In this document: one piece after another, positions 1 to 7,384 of the stretch
How positions within the stretch are numbered: position 1 is the stretch's first letter
How the letters are laid out: each line of letters opens with the position of its first letter
DNA from: Desulfobulbus sp.
GTDB taxonomy: Bacteria > Desulfobacterota > Desulfobulbia > Desulfobulbales > Desulfobulbaceae
Assembly: GCA_031280615.1 (NCBI GenBank)
Contig: JAITGO010000017.1
Span: 124,001 to 188,000, forward strand
Length of the DNA: 64,000 nt
Direction of reading: 5' to 3'
Program-made: the position numbers and the translations under genes
The notes under the pieces: generated by a model
The model's input: only the letters and a program-made list of their open reading frames with translations
The model's database searches: none
What the model was told of the DNA's origin: nothing

Positions 1-13
1 CAAAGAGGATGAC

Positions 14-949
14 ATGAGTCTTTCAATGAATTTGTACCTGCCCATCGCCGGGGCCAGCGTCAACTGCCTGGCCATCTTCGGTCTGGGCGGCGTGGTCGGC
101 CTGCTGTCGGGCATCTTCGGCGTCGGCGGTGGCTTTCTCATGACCCCGCTGCTGATCATGCTCGGCATTCCCCCGACCGTGGCCGCCGCCTCGGACTCCA
201 ACCAGATCGTCGGCGCCTCGACCTCGGGCACCCTGGCCCATTTCCGGCAGGGCAACGTGGACATCAAGATGGGGCTGCTGCTCTTGATCGGCGGCGTTGC
301 CGGCGGCACCCTGGGGGTGCAGATCATCGCCCTGTTGCGGCGGATGGGCAACGCCGATTTCCTGATCAGCGTCACCTACGTGCTGATGCTGGGATTCGTC
401 GGCGGCTACATGTTCCTCGAAAGCCTGCAGGCCATGCGCAAGACCGCCAGGAGGACCTCGGACGAGGCGCCGCCGAAGGAATCGCTCTACGCCAAAACGA
501 TCCGGCTGATGCCCTTCCAGGTCGATTTCAGGCGTTCCGGCATCCAGCTTTCGGTCCTGATGCCCTTCCTGCTCGGGGCGCTGGTCGGCATCCTGTCCGC
601 GATCATGGGGGTCGGCGGCGGCTTCATCATGGTGCCGGTGATGGTCTACCTGCTGCGCATGCCGATGCACGTGGTGGTCGGCACCTCGCTCTTCCAGATT
701 CTCTTTACCTGCATGAACGTCACCGTGATGCAGGCGGCGAAAAACCACACCGTGGATTTCGTCCTCGCCCTCTTGCTCCTGCTCGGTTCGGCCCTCGGCG
801 CCCAGGCCGGGGCCAAGATCGGCAAGAAGCTGGGCGGCGAACACCTCAAGATCCTGCTGGCCTCGCTGGTGCTCATCGTCATGGTGAAGATGCTCTACGA
901 CCTGCTGGCCCGGCCGGACATCCTGTTGACCTATGCCGGAGGACACTGA
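14..949 (+). CDS. TauE/SafE-family membrane permease (putative sulfite/organosulfur anion exporter)
   Basis: The 311-residue protein is almost entirely hydrophobic and consists of two homologous halves. Each half carries the glycine-rich family signature, GVGGGFLMTP near residues 36-45 and GVGGGFIMVP near residues 198-207, joined by a charged cytoplasmic linker around residues 140-165. This is the layout of the TauE/SafE (COG0730) exporters, which move sulfite, sulfoacetate or related anions across the inner membrane. The start has an AGAGGA ribosome site 4 bases upstream. It is the first gene of a six-gene run with gaps of 13 bases or less, so it is probably co-transcribed with the TIGR02186-like and PEP-synthase-like genes. 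The family is clear; the substrate is not visible in the sequence. Confidence 0.9.
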   Translation: MSLSMNLYLPIAGASVNCLAIFGLGGVVGLLSGIFGVGGGFLMTPLLIMLGIPPTVAAASDSNQIVGASTSGTLAHFRQGNVDIKMGLLLLIGGVAGGTLGVQIIALLRRMGNADFLISVTYVLMLGFVGGYMFLESLQAMRKTARRTSDEAPPKESLYAKTIRLMPFQVDFRRSGIQLSVLMPFLLGALVGILSAIMGVGGGFIMVPVMVYLLRMPMHVVVGTSLFQILFTCMNVTVMQAAKNHTVDFVLALLLLLGSALGAQAGAKIGKKLGGEHLKILLASLVLIVMVKMLYDLLARPDILLTYAGGH

Positions 950-950
950 C

Positions 951-1721
951 ATGTACGCGAACCTGATCGCTTACTGCGGGCGATTGATCCTGGCCGTGCT
1001 GATCCTGGCCGCGCCCGACCCGGCCTCGGCCGCCACCGACGCCCTGAGTCTCAGTCCGTCGGCCATCGTCATGGGGGCGCAGTACAGTGGCGTCGATCTC
1101 ACCGTGACCGGCAGCGTTCCTGTCGGGGCGGATGTGATCGTCCGCCTGACCGGCACCGCAAACGAGTTGCACCTGCGCGAAAAAGGCAAGGTCTTTGGCC
1201 TGTTGTGGATGAATGTCGGCAAGGTGATCGCCACCAATGTCCCCAGCGTATACCTGGTCAGCGGTTCCCGGCCGCTGCCGCAGATGGGCGCGGGGGCCGC
1301 ACCCTACCGGCTCGAATCCCTGGTCGGGACCATCGGCGTCAAGCAGGAGGGCACGGACGATTTGATCGACATCCCCCACGAACTCCTGCGGCTGAAGGAG
1401 CATGAGGGACTGTACCGGGAAAGTGCCGAAGGCGTATCCTTAAGCGCAGCCACGGGCGCCAGCCAACGGTTCACTGCCCACATCAAGGTGCCGCCCTCGC
1501 TGAAACCGGGGGAATACCGGGTGGAGGCCATTGCCCTGAAAAATGGGGCCGTGGTCGGCCAGTCGCAGACCGCGATCGCGGCTGCCCTGACCGGCTTCCC
1601 CAAATGGCTGAGCGAGCTGGCCTCGCAAAAAAGCGCGCTCTACGGGATCATGGCCACGGTGGTCGCCATCTTCAGCGGCCTGGCGATCGGGCTGGTCTGT
1701 CAAAGCAAGAAACCCCACTGA
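951..1721 (+). CDS. TIGR02186-like membrane-anchored periplasmic protein
   Basis: The protein has 256 residues. An N-terminal hydrophobic segment ending in ASA-AT around residue 28 looks like a signal peptide. The central part is beta-rich and polar, and a C-terminal membrane helix (about residues 228-248) ends in a short basic tail. This fits the TIGR02186 family of uncharacterised proteins, which in my recollection often sit beside TauE/SafE permeases. The start at 951 was preferred over an in-frame ATG at 933 because GGAGGA lies 8 bases upstream and because it follows the permease stop by one base. A partner or periplasmic accessory role for the permease is inferred from the pairing alone. 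Confidence 0.75.
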   Translation: MYANLIAYCGRLILAVLILAAPDPASAATDALSLSPSAIVMGAQYSGVDLTVTGSVPVGADVIVRLTGTANELHLREKGKVFGLLWMNVGKVIATNVPSVYLVSGSRPLPQMGAGAAPYRLESLVGTIGVKQEGTDDLIDIPHELLRLKEHEGLYRESAEGVSLSAATGASQRFTAHIKVPPSLKPGEYRVEAIALKNGAVVGQSQTAIAAALTGFPKWLSELASQKSALYGIMATVVAIFSGLAIGLVCQSKKPH

Positions 1722-1733
1722 TCGGGTGCCGTC

Positions 1734-4298
1734 ATGGCCAATCGTCTGGCTCAACTGCTCACCTTCTGGCGACCTCCCAACGAGGCGTTGCCGTTTACGG
1801 TGCTCTTCAAGAAATTTCAGAGCATCCTCGAACGCAACAACCTCATCCTGGAATTGATGGCGGACATGGGAGACAAGCTGGGAGGCGAGTATATCTTCGA
1901 CGGACATTATATCGCCGAGGCCGCGGAGAAACTCGGCGACCAGGTCTTCAAGCTGATCTCCGACTACTCCATCCTCAACCAGCACCAGAACGCCGACCTG
2001 TTCGTGGCCTTCGAGCGGATTCGCTACGCCATCCAGGAGGAACTGGCCGGCCACCACATCCTCACCGGCGGCGGGCCGGTGGCCGAACTGACCGAGATCG
2101 GGTGCGAACAGAGCGAGCTGGCCGGGGCCAAGATGGCCACCTTGGGCGAGATCCGCAGGCGGCTTGAACTGCCCGTCCCGGACGGCTTTGTCATCACCAC
2201 CCGCACTTTCTTCGATTTTTTCCAGCGCAACAACCTGTTCGACCGGACCGAAACCGCAGCCCGCCTCTGGCAGGAGCAGGCCCTGGACGATCTGCGCCAG
2301 TTGTCGGAGGAGATGCAGCAACGCATCCTGGCCGCCGCCATGCCGCGCCGGCTCAGCCAGCAGATCCTCGCGGCCTTCGATGCCTTGGCCAAACGGCAGC
2401 ATAATCGCAAGCTCAAGGTGGCCCTGCGCAGCAGCGCCTGGGGCGAGGACGGCAGCAGCAGTTTTGCCGGACAGTACCGCTCGCTACTCAACCTCGGCCG
2501 GGACGAACTCATCGATGCCTATAGGCAGGTGGTGGCCAGCGCCTACGGCATCGAGGCCTGGCGCTACCGCCTGGGCAAGGGCTTCCTCGAAAACGAGACC
2601 GCCATGGCCGTGGGCTGCCAGGCGATGGTCCAGGGGCTGGTCAGCGGCGTGCTCCATACCTATGCCCCGCAGGCCGCCGAGGGCGCCATGCTGGTCAACG
2701 CGGTCTGGGGCCTCTGCGCCCCGGTGGTACAGGGCGATGCCTCCACCGATACCATTCTCCTCGACCGCCGGCCGCCGTATCCGCCGCTCGGCGTGACCGT
2801 GGCCGACAAGCCCCGGCAACTGGTCCAGGCGGAGGACGGCGGCACAAGGTGGCAGGAATTGCCCGCCGTCCTCCGGAAAAGCGTCAGCATGAACCCCGCG
2901 CAGATGGAGGAGCTGGCCCGGGCGGCCATGAGCATCGAGCGCTATTACAAGCGGCCCCAGGAAATTGAGTGGACCTTCGACCGGGATGGCCGGCTGGTCA
3001 TCCTCCAGTCGCGGCCGCTGCGCATCCATGTGGAGGCCGTCGCCGGCCAGGGCATCACCGAGGCCACCCGCGACGCCGAGATCGTCTTTTCCGGCCGGGG
3101 ATTCGTCGCCCAGCAGGGTATCGCGGTGGGCAAGGTCTTTCTGGTGGAGAACGACCGCGACCTGGCCGCCTTCCCCCACGGCGCCATTCTCCTGTCGCGC
3201 TACACCTCGCCGCGCTATTCGGCGGTCATGCCCATCGCCCAGGGGATCGTCACCGATGTCGGCTCGCCCACCGGCCACATGGCCACCCTGGCCCGCGAGT
3301 ACCGGGTGCCGACCGTGGTCAATGCCGAAATCGCCACCTCCCTGTTGAAAACCGGCGACGAAATCACCTTGGATGCCACCCAGAATATCGTGTATCGTGG
3401 CAACATCGGCGCGTTGGACCGCTTCGAGCTGATCGAGGAGGAGGTGTTCGAGGACTCTTATGAGTATCGGCTGCTGGGCCGGCTGCTCAAGCTGATCAGT
3501 CCGCTGCATCTGCTCGATCCCCAGGGCGAGGATTTTACGTCGGCCGCCTGCCGCAGCTACCACGACATCACCCGCTATATCCACGAAAAGGCGGTGGAAG
3601 AGCTGATCCATCTCAGCGAAAAGCAGGGCGCGCGTTCGCTGTCCGCGCCCAAGCGGCTGACCACCGAGCTGCCGCTGGGCCTGATGGTGATCGACGGCGG
3701 CGGAGGCACCACCTGTCCGCCGGAATCGCCGGCCATAGCCCCGGAGCAGATCGTCTGCCTGCCGCTCAAGGAGCTGCTGGAGGGCATGGGCGGGATGGGC
3801 ATGTGGTGCACCGAGCCGGTGGCCGTGGACCTGAGCAGCTTCATGTCGAGCTTCACCCGCACCTTTTCCGCCACCATGGCCCGGCCCGAGGAGATCGGCC
3901 GGAACCTAGTGGTGGTGCTGGACCACTACATGAACATCAACATGCGGCTGGGCTATCATTTCACCATCGTCGACGCCTACATCGCGGAGAAGATCAACGA
4001 CAACTACATCTATTTCCGTTTTCTCGGCGGGGTGACCGAGTTCATCCGCCGTTCGCGGCGGGCGACCTTCATTGCCAGGGTGCTGGCCCACTACGATTTT
4101 CTGGTGGAAATTCACGGCGACCTGGTGGTGGGCCGCCTGAAAAAACTCTCGCAGCAGCGCATGGCGCGGCGGATGCGCATGCTGGGCGGCTTGGTCGGCT
4201 ACACCCGCCAGCTCGACGCCCGCATGCACACCGACCGCGACGTCGACCACCATGTGGAACTTTTCCTGCAGACGATGCAGGCATGTCTTGGAGAATAG
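1734..4298 (+). CDS. PEP-synthase/PPDK-like phosphotransferase paralogue A with novel C-terminal domain
   Basis: The protein has 854 residues in four regions. Residues 1-120 form a helical N-terminal domain shared with the two paralogues downstream. Residues 122-430 are a PPDK_N-type ATP-grasp domain with the nucleotide motif RSSAWGEDG at 232-240 and the closing EWT...LQSRP motif at 412-428. Residues 450-560 are the swivelling phosphohistidine domain with TGHMATLARE; the predicted phospho-histidine is H514. Residues 575-854 are a C-terminal region that does not look like the PEP-binding TIM barrel of PEP synthase but is conserved in both paralogues. The ATP side and the phosphohistidine appear intact, so it could phosphorylate its own histidine from ATP. 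The final acceptor is unknown. Genes for a receiver protein and two paralogues follow at gaps of about 4 bases. Confidence 0.8.
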   Translation: MANRLAQLLTFWRPPNEALPFTVLFKKFQSILERNNLILELMADMGDKLGGEYIFDGHYIAEAAEKLGDQVFKLISDYSILNQHQNADLFVAFERIRYAIQEELAGHHILTGGGPVAELTEIGCEQSELAGAKMATLGEIRRRLELPVPDGFVITTRTFFDFFQRNNLFDRTETAARLWQEQALDDLRQLSEEMQQRILAAAMPRRLSQQILAAFDALAKRQHNRKLKVALRSSAWGEDGSSSFAGQYRSLLNLGRDELIDAYRQVVASAYGIEAWRYRLGKGFLENETAMAVGCQAMVQGLVSGVLHTYAPQAAEGAMLVNAVWGLCAPVVQGDASTDTILLDRRPPYPPLGVTVADKPRQLVQAEDGGTRWQELPAVLRKSVSMNPAQMEELARAAMSIERYYKRPQEIEWTFDRDGRLVILQSRPLRIHVEAVAGQGITEATRDAEIVFSGRGFVAQQGIAVGKVFLVENDRDLAAFPHGAILLSRYTSPRYSAVMPIAQGIVTDVGSPTGHMATLAREYRVPTVVNAEIATSLLKTGDEITLDATQNIVYRGNIGALDRFELIEEEVFEDSYEYRLLGRLLKLISPLHLLDPQGEDFTSAACRSYHDITRYIHEKAVEELIHLSEKQGARSLSAPKRLTTELPLGLMVIDGGGGTTCPPESPAIAPEQIVCLPLKELLEGMGGMGMWCTEPVAVDLSSFMSSFTRTFSATMARPEEIGRNLVVVLDHYMNINMRLGYHFTIVDAYIAEKINDNYIYFRFLGGVTEFIRRSRRATFIARVLAHYDFLVEIHGDLVVGRLKKLSQQRMARRMRMLGGLVGYTRQLDARMHTDRDVDHHVELFLQTMQACLGE

Positions 4299-4302
4299 GA
4301 CG

Positions 4303-4716
4303 ATGGCAACCAACGAGGCCGCGGCCCCGCTGCGGATTTTGATCCTGGACGACGAGCCCATCGTCTGCAAGCGGCTCAAGCCGGCCTTCCAGAAGCTGGG
4401 CCACACGGTCGAGACCTTCACCGACAGCGGCCAGGCCCTGGCCCGGCTTGGCGAGGCCGTCTTCGACCTCGTCATCACCGATTTGAAGATGGAGGGGGCG
4501 GACGGCCTTCAGATCCTCAATGGCGCCAAGGCCTCCTCGCCCGCGACCCAGGTGATCGTGATTACCGGTTTCGCCACCCTGGAGACCGCCAAGGAATCCT
4601 ACCGCAAGGGCGCCTTCGACTTCGTCGCCAAGCCGTTCAAGCTGCGCGACATCCTCGATTGCGTCAAACGGATCGAGGACAGACGCCGGGACTTGCCGGC
4701 CGACTCCGGATCATAA
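4303..4716 (+). CDS. Receiver-only response regulator in the PEP-synthase-like operon
   Basis: This 137-residue protein is a single CheY-type receiver domain with no output domain. The acidic pair is D16-D17, the phospho-acceptor aspartate is D60 in VITDLKM, the switch threonine is T88 in VIVITG, and the conserved lysine is K110 in VAKPFK. The start at 4303 follows the stop of paralogue A by four bases and has a GGA ribosome site. The gene lies between two paralogous PEP-synthase-like genes and no histidine kinase is encoded nearby. It may therefore be a phosphate acceptor or a regulator of these unusual phosphotransferases. That link is inference from position; phosphorylation by a distant kinase is equally possible. 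Confidence 0.9.
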   Translation: MATNEAAAPLRILILDDEPIVCKRLKPAFQKLGHTVETFTDSGQALARLGEAVFDLVITDLKMEGADGLQILNGAKASSPATQVIVITGFATLETAKESYRKGAFDFVAKPFKLRDILDCVKRIEDRRRDLPADSGS

Positions 4717-4720
4717 GGCG

Positions 4721-7384
4721 ATGGACACGGTTTCGGCGCTCCGGCAGTGGTGGCGCGGGCTGGAGGCGGACAAACGAACGGCGCGGCAGGAGATCGATTT
4801 TTGGCGCCTGCAAGCCCTGTTCAACAATTTCAAGCGCATCCTGCTGCTCAACAACGCCATCCTCGAGGACATGGCGAAGATGGAGCGGGCCCTGGGCGGG
4901 GAATACATCTTTGACCGCGCCTTTCTCGAATCCTCGGTGAGCGGCATCGCCCACCGGGTGCACCATGTGGTCTACAGCCTCAATGCCCTGACCGGCAACC
5001 GCCATGTCGATCTGTACGATCGCTATCAGGATATCCGCACCCTGCTCGACGACATCCTGGCCAACAATATCCGCGCCCTGGCCGACGAGGCGGTGCTCCC
5101 TCTGCGGGCCATCGGCTGGGAGCACGAGCCCCTGGTGGGGATGGACCTGGTTTGCCTTGCGGCCTTGCCCGCCTCCTCCCAGATCGTGCCGGTGGACGGC
5201 TTGGCCGTGACCCAGGAGGGCATCCGCGCCCTGGCGCTTGTCGATTCCGACCATGCCGATTCCAACCATGCCGATTCCAACCATGCCGATACTGGCCGGG
5301 GCCTGCGGCTGGCGGAGGCGCGAATCGCTCTGCGCGGGCAGCTGCGGCAGCTGGCGGCGGCCCATCCCGGCGTGCCGGTGGCGGTGGTGGCCAGCCGGAT
5401 CGACGAAGACGAGAGTCCCTTGCAGGAGATGGGCTCGTTTTTGCTCAGTCCGGATCGGGACCGGCCGGAGGTGTCGCTGGTGCGCCTGGACAGTCCGGGG
5501 GACGCGGTGGCCGAGCGCATGGTCTTGGTCGATCCGGAGCCCGGACGGGCGGAGGAGGAAGACGAGGAAGGCGAGAGCGGCGCGGCCGAATTGCTGCTGC
5601 ACGGGCTGGAGCGGATCGTCCAGCTTGTCGGCGAAATACCGACGGCCGACGGCCCGCAACCGGTGCATTGCGTCTTGTTCGTTCATCCCCAGCCGCCGCC
5701 GGTGCTGGCGGGCACGATCCATACCCGGCCCCTGCCCGGTAATCCTTTGGCGGCCGAAGACGGCCTGGTGATCGAGATCGCGTCCTTGCCGGAGGCGCCG
5801 GGCGATTGTTTCTTGCTGCGGCGGACCCATCCCTTCGAATTGCTCCGGTCGCATATTGCGGCCCGGCCGGCCGGCCACCGCTTTGCCGACGGCCGCCCTG
5901 CCTCGGCGGCCTCGATGGAGCAACCGCACCTGGGCCGGGGCTCGGCCTTGGTCGATCCGGGCTTGCTGCGCGATCTGGCCGAAAGCGCCATGTTGCTCGA
6001 GCGTTTTTTCGGCGCCCCCCTGGAGATTCGCTGGCAATTGGAAAACGATGGTGCCTGCCGCATCGCCCGGCTGCGGCCGCTGGCTTGCGAGGCCGATCCG
6101 GGCCTGGTCACGGGCGCCGCCGAACTGGACGAGACGGCCATTGTCTGCCAGGGCGGGCAGACCGGCCAGTCCGGGGTGGGAGCCGGCCCGGTGGTCCATG
6201 TCGACGAGGCCACGGACCCGGAGACCTTTCCGGCCGGGGCCGTGGCCGTGGCCCGGTACGCCTCGCCCAACCTGACCCCGATCCTGCAACGGGCCGCCGC
6301 CCTGGTCACCGAGTTCGGTTCGGCCGCCGGCCACCTGTCCACCGTGGCCCGCGAACTGCGGCTGCCCTCGATCTTCGGCCTGTCCGATGCCCTCGACCTG
6401 CTGCCGCCGGGCACCGCGGTCACGGTCGACGGCGGCGAAACCACGGTCTACGGCGGGATCGTCGAGGCCATGCTGCGCCTCGATGCCATGGACATGGAAC
6501 TGACGCCCCAGGACCGGGAATACCGGATGCTGCGCCGCCTGCTCCGCTTTATCCTGCCGCTTCGCCTGCTCGATCCGCAACGCCCGGACTTTACCGCTGA
6601 AAATTGCCGCAGCTTCCACGATATCATCCATTTCTGCCACGAGCGGGCGGTGGAGGAATTGGCCCATTTCCAGGAACGGCGCCCCGGTTTGGACACGCTG
6701 CGCACCCGGCCCCTGGAATTGGACCTGCCGCTGGATATCCGGGTCCTGGATGTCGGCGGCGGCATCCAGCCCGGAGCCGATTTTCGGCTGCGGCCCGACC
6801 GGATCGAGTCCGCGCCGTTCGTCGCCTTCCTGGAAGGCCTGACCGATCCCCGCGCCCGCAATTCCGAGGCGCCGAGCCTGGGGCTGCGCGACATTCTGGC
6901 CGGTATGCCGCACAGCATGGGCCTGCTCGCCGCGCCGGCCGACACCCTGGGGACCAACCTGGCCATCGTCGGCAGCGAATACCTCAACCTCAGCCTGCGC
7001 CTGGGCTATCACTTCAGCGTCGTCGACGCCTATCTCGGCGAGGATATCAGCCGCAATTACGTCTATTTCCGCTTTGTCGGCGGACTGGCCGATCCGGAGC
7101 GGCGCGGCCGGCGGGCCCGGTTCGTCGCCAAGGTGCTGGCGGCCATGGAGTTCAAGACCAGCGTCAAGGGCGATCTGGTGGTGGCCCGGCTCAAGCTGAT
7201 GGAGCCCGACCTGCTCCGGGCGGCCCTGCTGGCCCTGGGCGCGCTCACCGCCTTTACCCGGCAGCAGGACACCAACATGCGCAGCGAGGCGGATTTGGCG
7301 CAACGGTTCGCCATCTTTGCCGCCGGTTTTCTTTTGCCTTTCGGCGCACAAGAGTTGTGGGAGGCCGGCGATGAAGCGTCTTGA
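4721..7384 (+). CDS. PEP-synthase-like paralogue B with degenerate ATP-grasp domain
   Basis: The 887-residue protein has the same order of regions as paralogue A. The N-terminal helical domain matches closely, including LGGEYIFDR near residues 63-71. The swivel domain keeps AAGHLSTVARE with histidine H538, and the C-terminal domain is well conserved (CRSFHDIIHF, GYHFSVVDAYL, NYVYFRFVGG). The ATP-grasp region has lost its key motifs: the RSS..ED element is not recognisable, and the closing LQSRP motif of A reads ARLRP. It also carries a short tandem DSNHA repeat near residue 175. The protein probably cannot bind ATP in the usual way but could still carry phosphate on H538, perhaps received from A or C. 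It overlaps the start of C by 14 bases. Confidence 0.75.
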   Translation: MDTVSALRQWWRGLEADKRTARQEIDFWRLQALFNNFKRILLLNNAILEDMAKMERALGGEYIFDRAFLESSVSGIAHRVHHVVYSLNALTGNRHVDLYDRYQDIRTLLDDILANNIRALADEAVLPLRAIGWEHEPLVGMDLVCLAALPASSQIVPVDGLAVTQEGIRALALVDSDHADSNHADSNHADTGRGLRLAEARIALRGQLRQLAAAHPGVPVAVVASRIDEDESPLQEMGSFLLSPDRDRPEVSLVRLDSPGDAVAERMVLVDPEPGRAEEEDEEGESGAAELLLHGLERIVQLVGEIPTADGPQPVHCVLFVHPQPPPVLAGTIHTRPLPGNPLAAEDGLVIEIASLPEAPGDCFLLRRTHPFELLRSHIAARPAGHRFADGRPASAASMEQPHLGRGSALVDPGLLRDLAESAMLLERFFGAPLEIRWQLENDGACRIARLRPLACEADPGLVTGAAELDETAIVCQGGQTGQSGVGAGPVVHVDEATDPETFPAGAVAVARYASPNLTPILQRAAALVTEFGSAAGHLSTVARELRLPSIFGLSDALDLLPPGTAVTVDGGETTVYGGIVEAMLRLDAMDMELTPQDREYRMLRRLLRFILPLRLLDPQRPDFTAENCRSFHDIIHFCHERAVEELAHFQERRPGLDTLRTRPLELDLPLDIRVLDVGGGIQPGADFRLRPDRIESAPFVAFLEGLTDPRARNSEAPSLGLRDILAGMPHSMGLLAAPADTLGTNLAIVGSEYLNLSLRLGYHFSVVDAYLGEDISRNYVYFRFVGGLADPERRGRRARFVAKVLAAMEFKTSVKGDLVVARLKLMEPDLLRAALLALGALTAFTRQQDTNMRSEADLAQRFAIFAAGFLLPFGAQELWEAGDEAS
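5243..5287 (+). repeat. Three tandem 15-bp units inside paralogue B
   Basis: The unit GATTCCAACCATGCC is repeated three times; the first copy has G in place of A at its seventh base. It keeps the reading frame and encodes DSDHA-DSNHA-DSNHA. The near identity of the units suggests recent slippage or duplication inside a linker of the degenerate ATP-grasp region. Confidence 0.9.
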
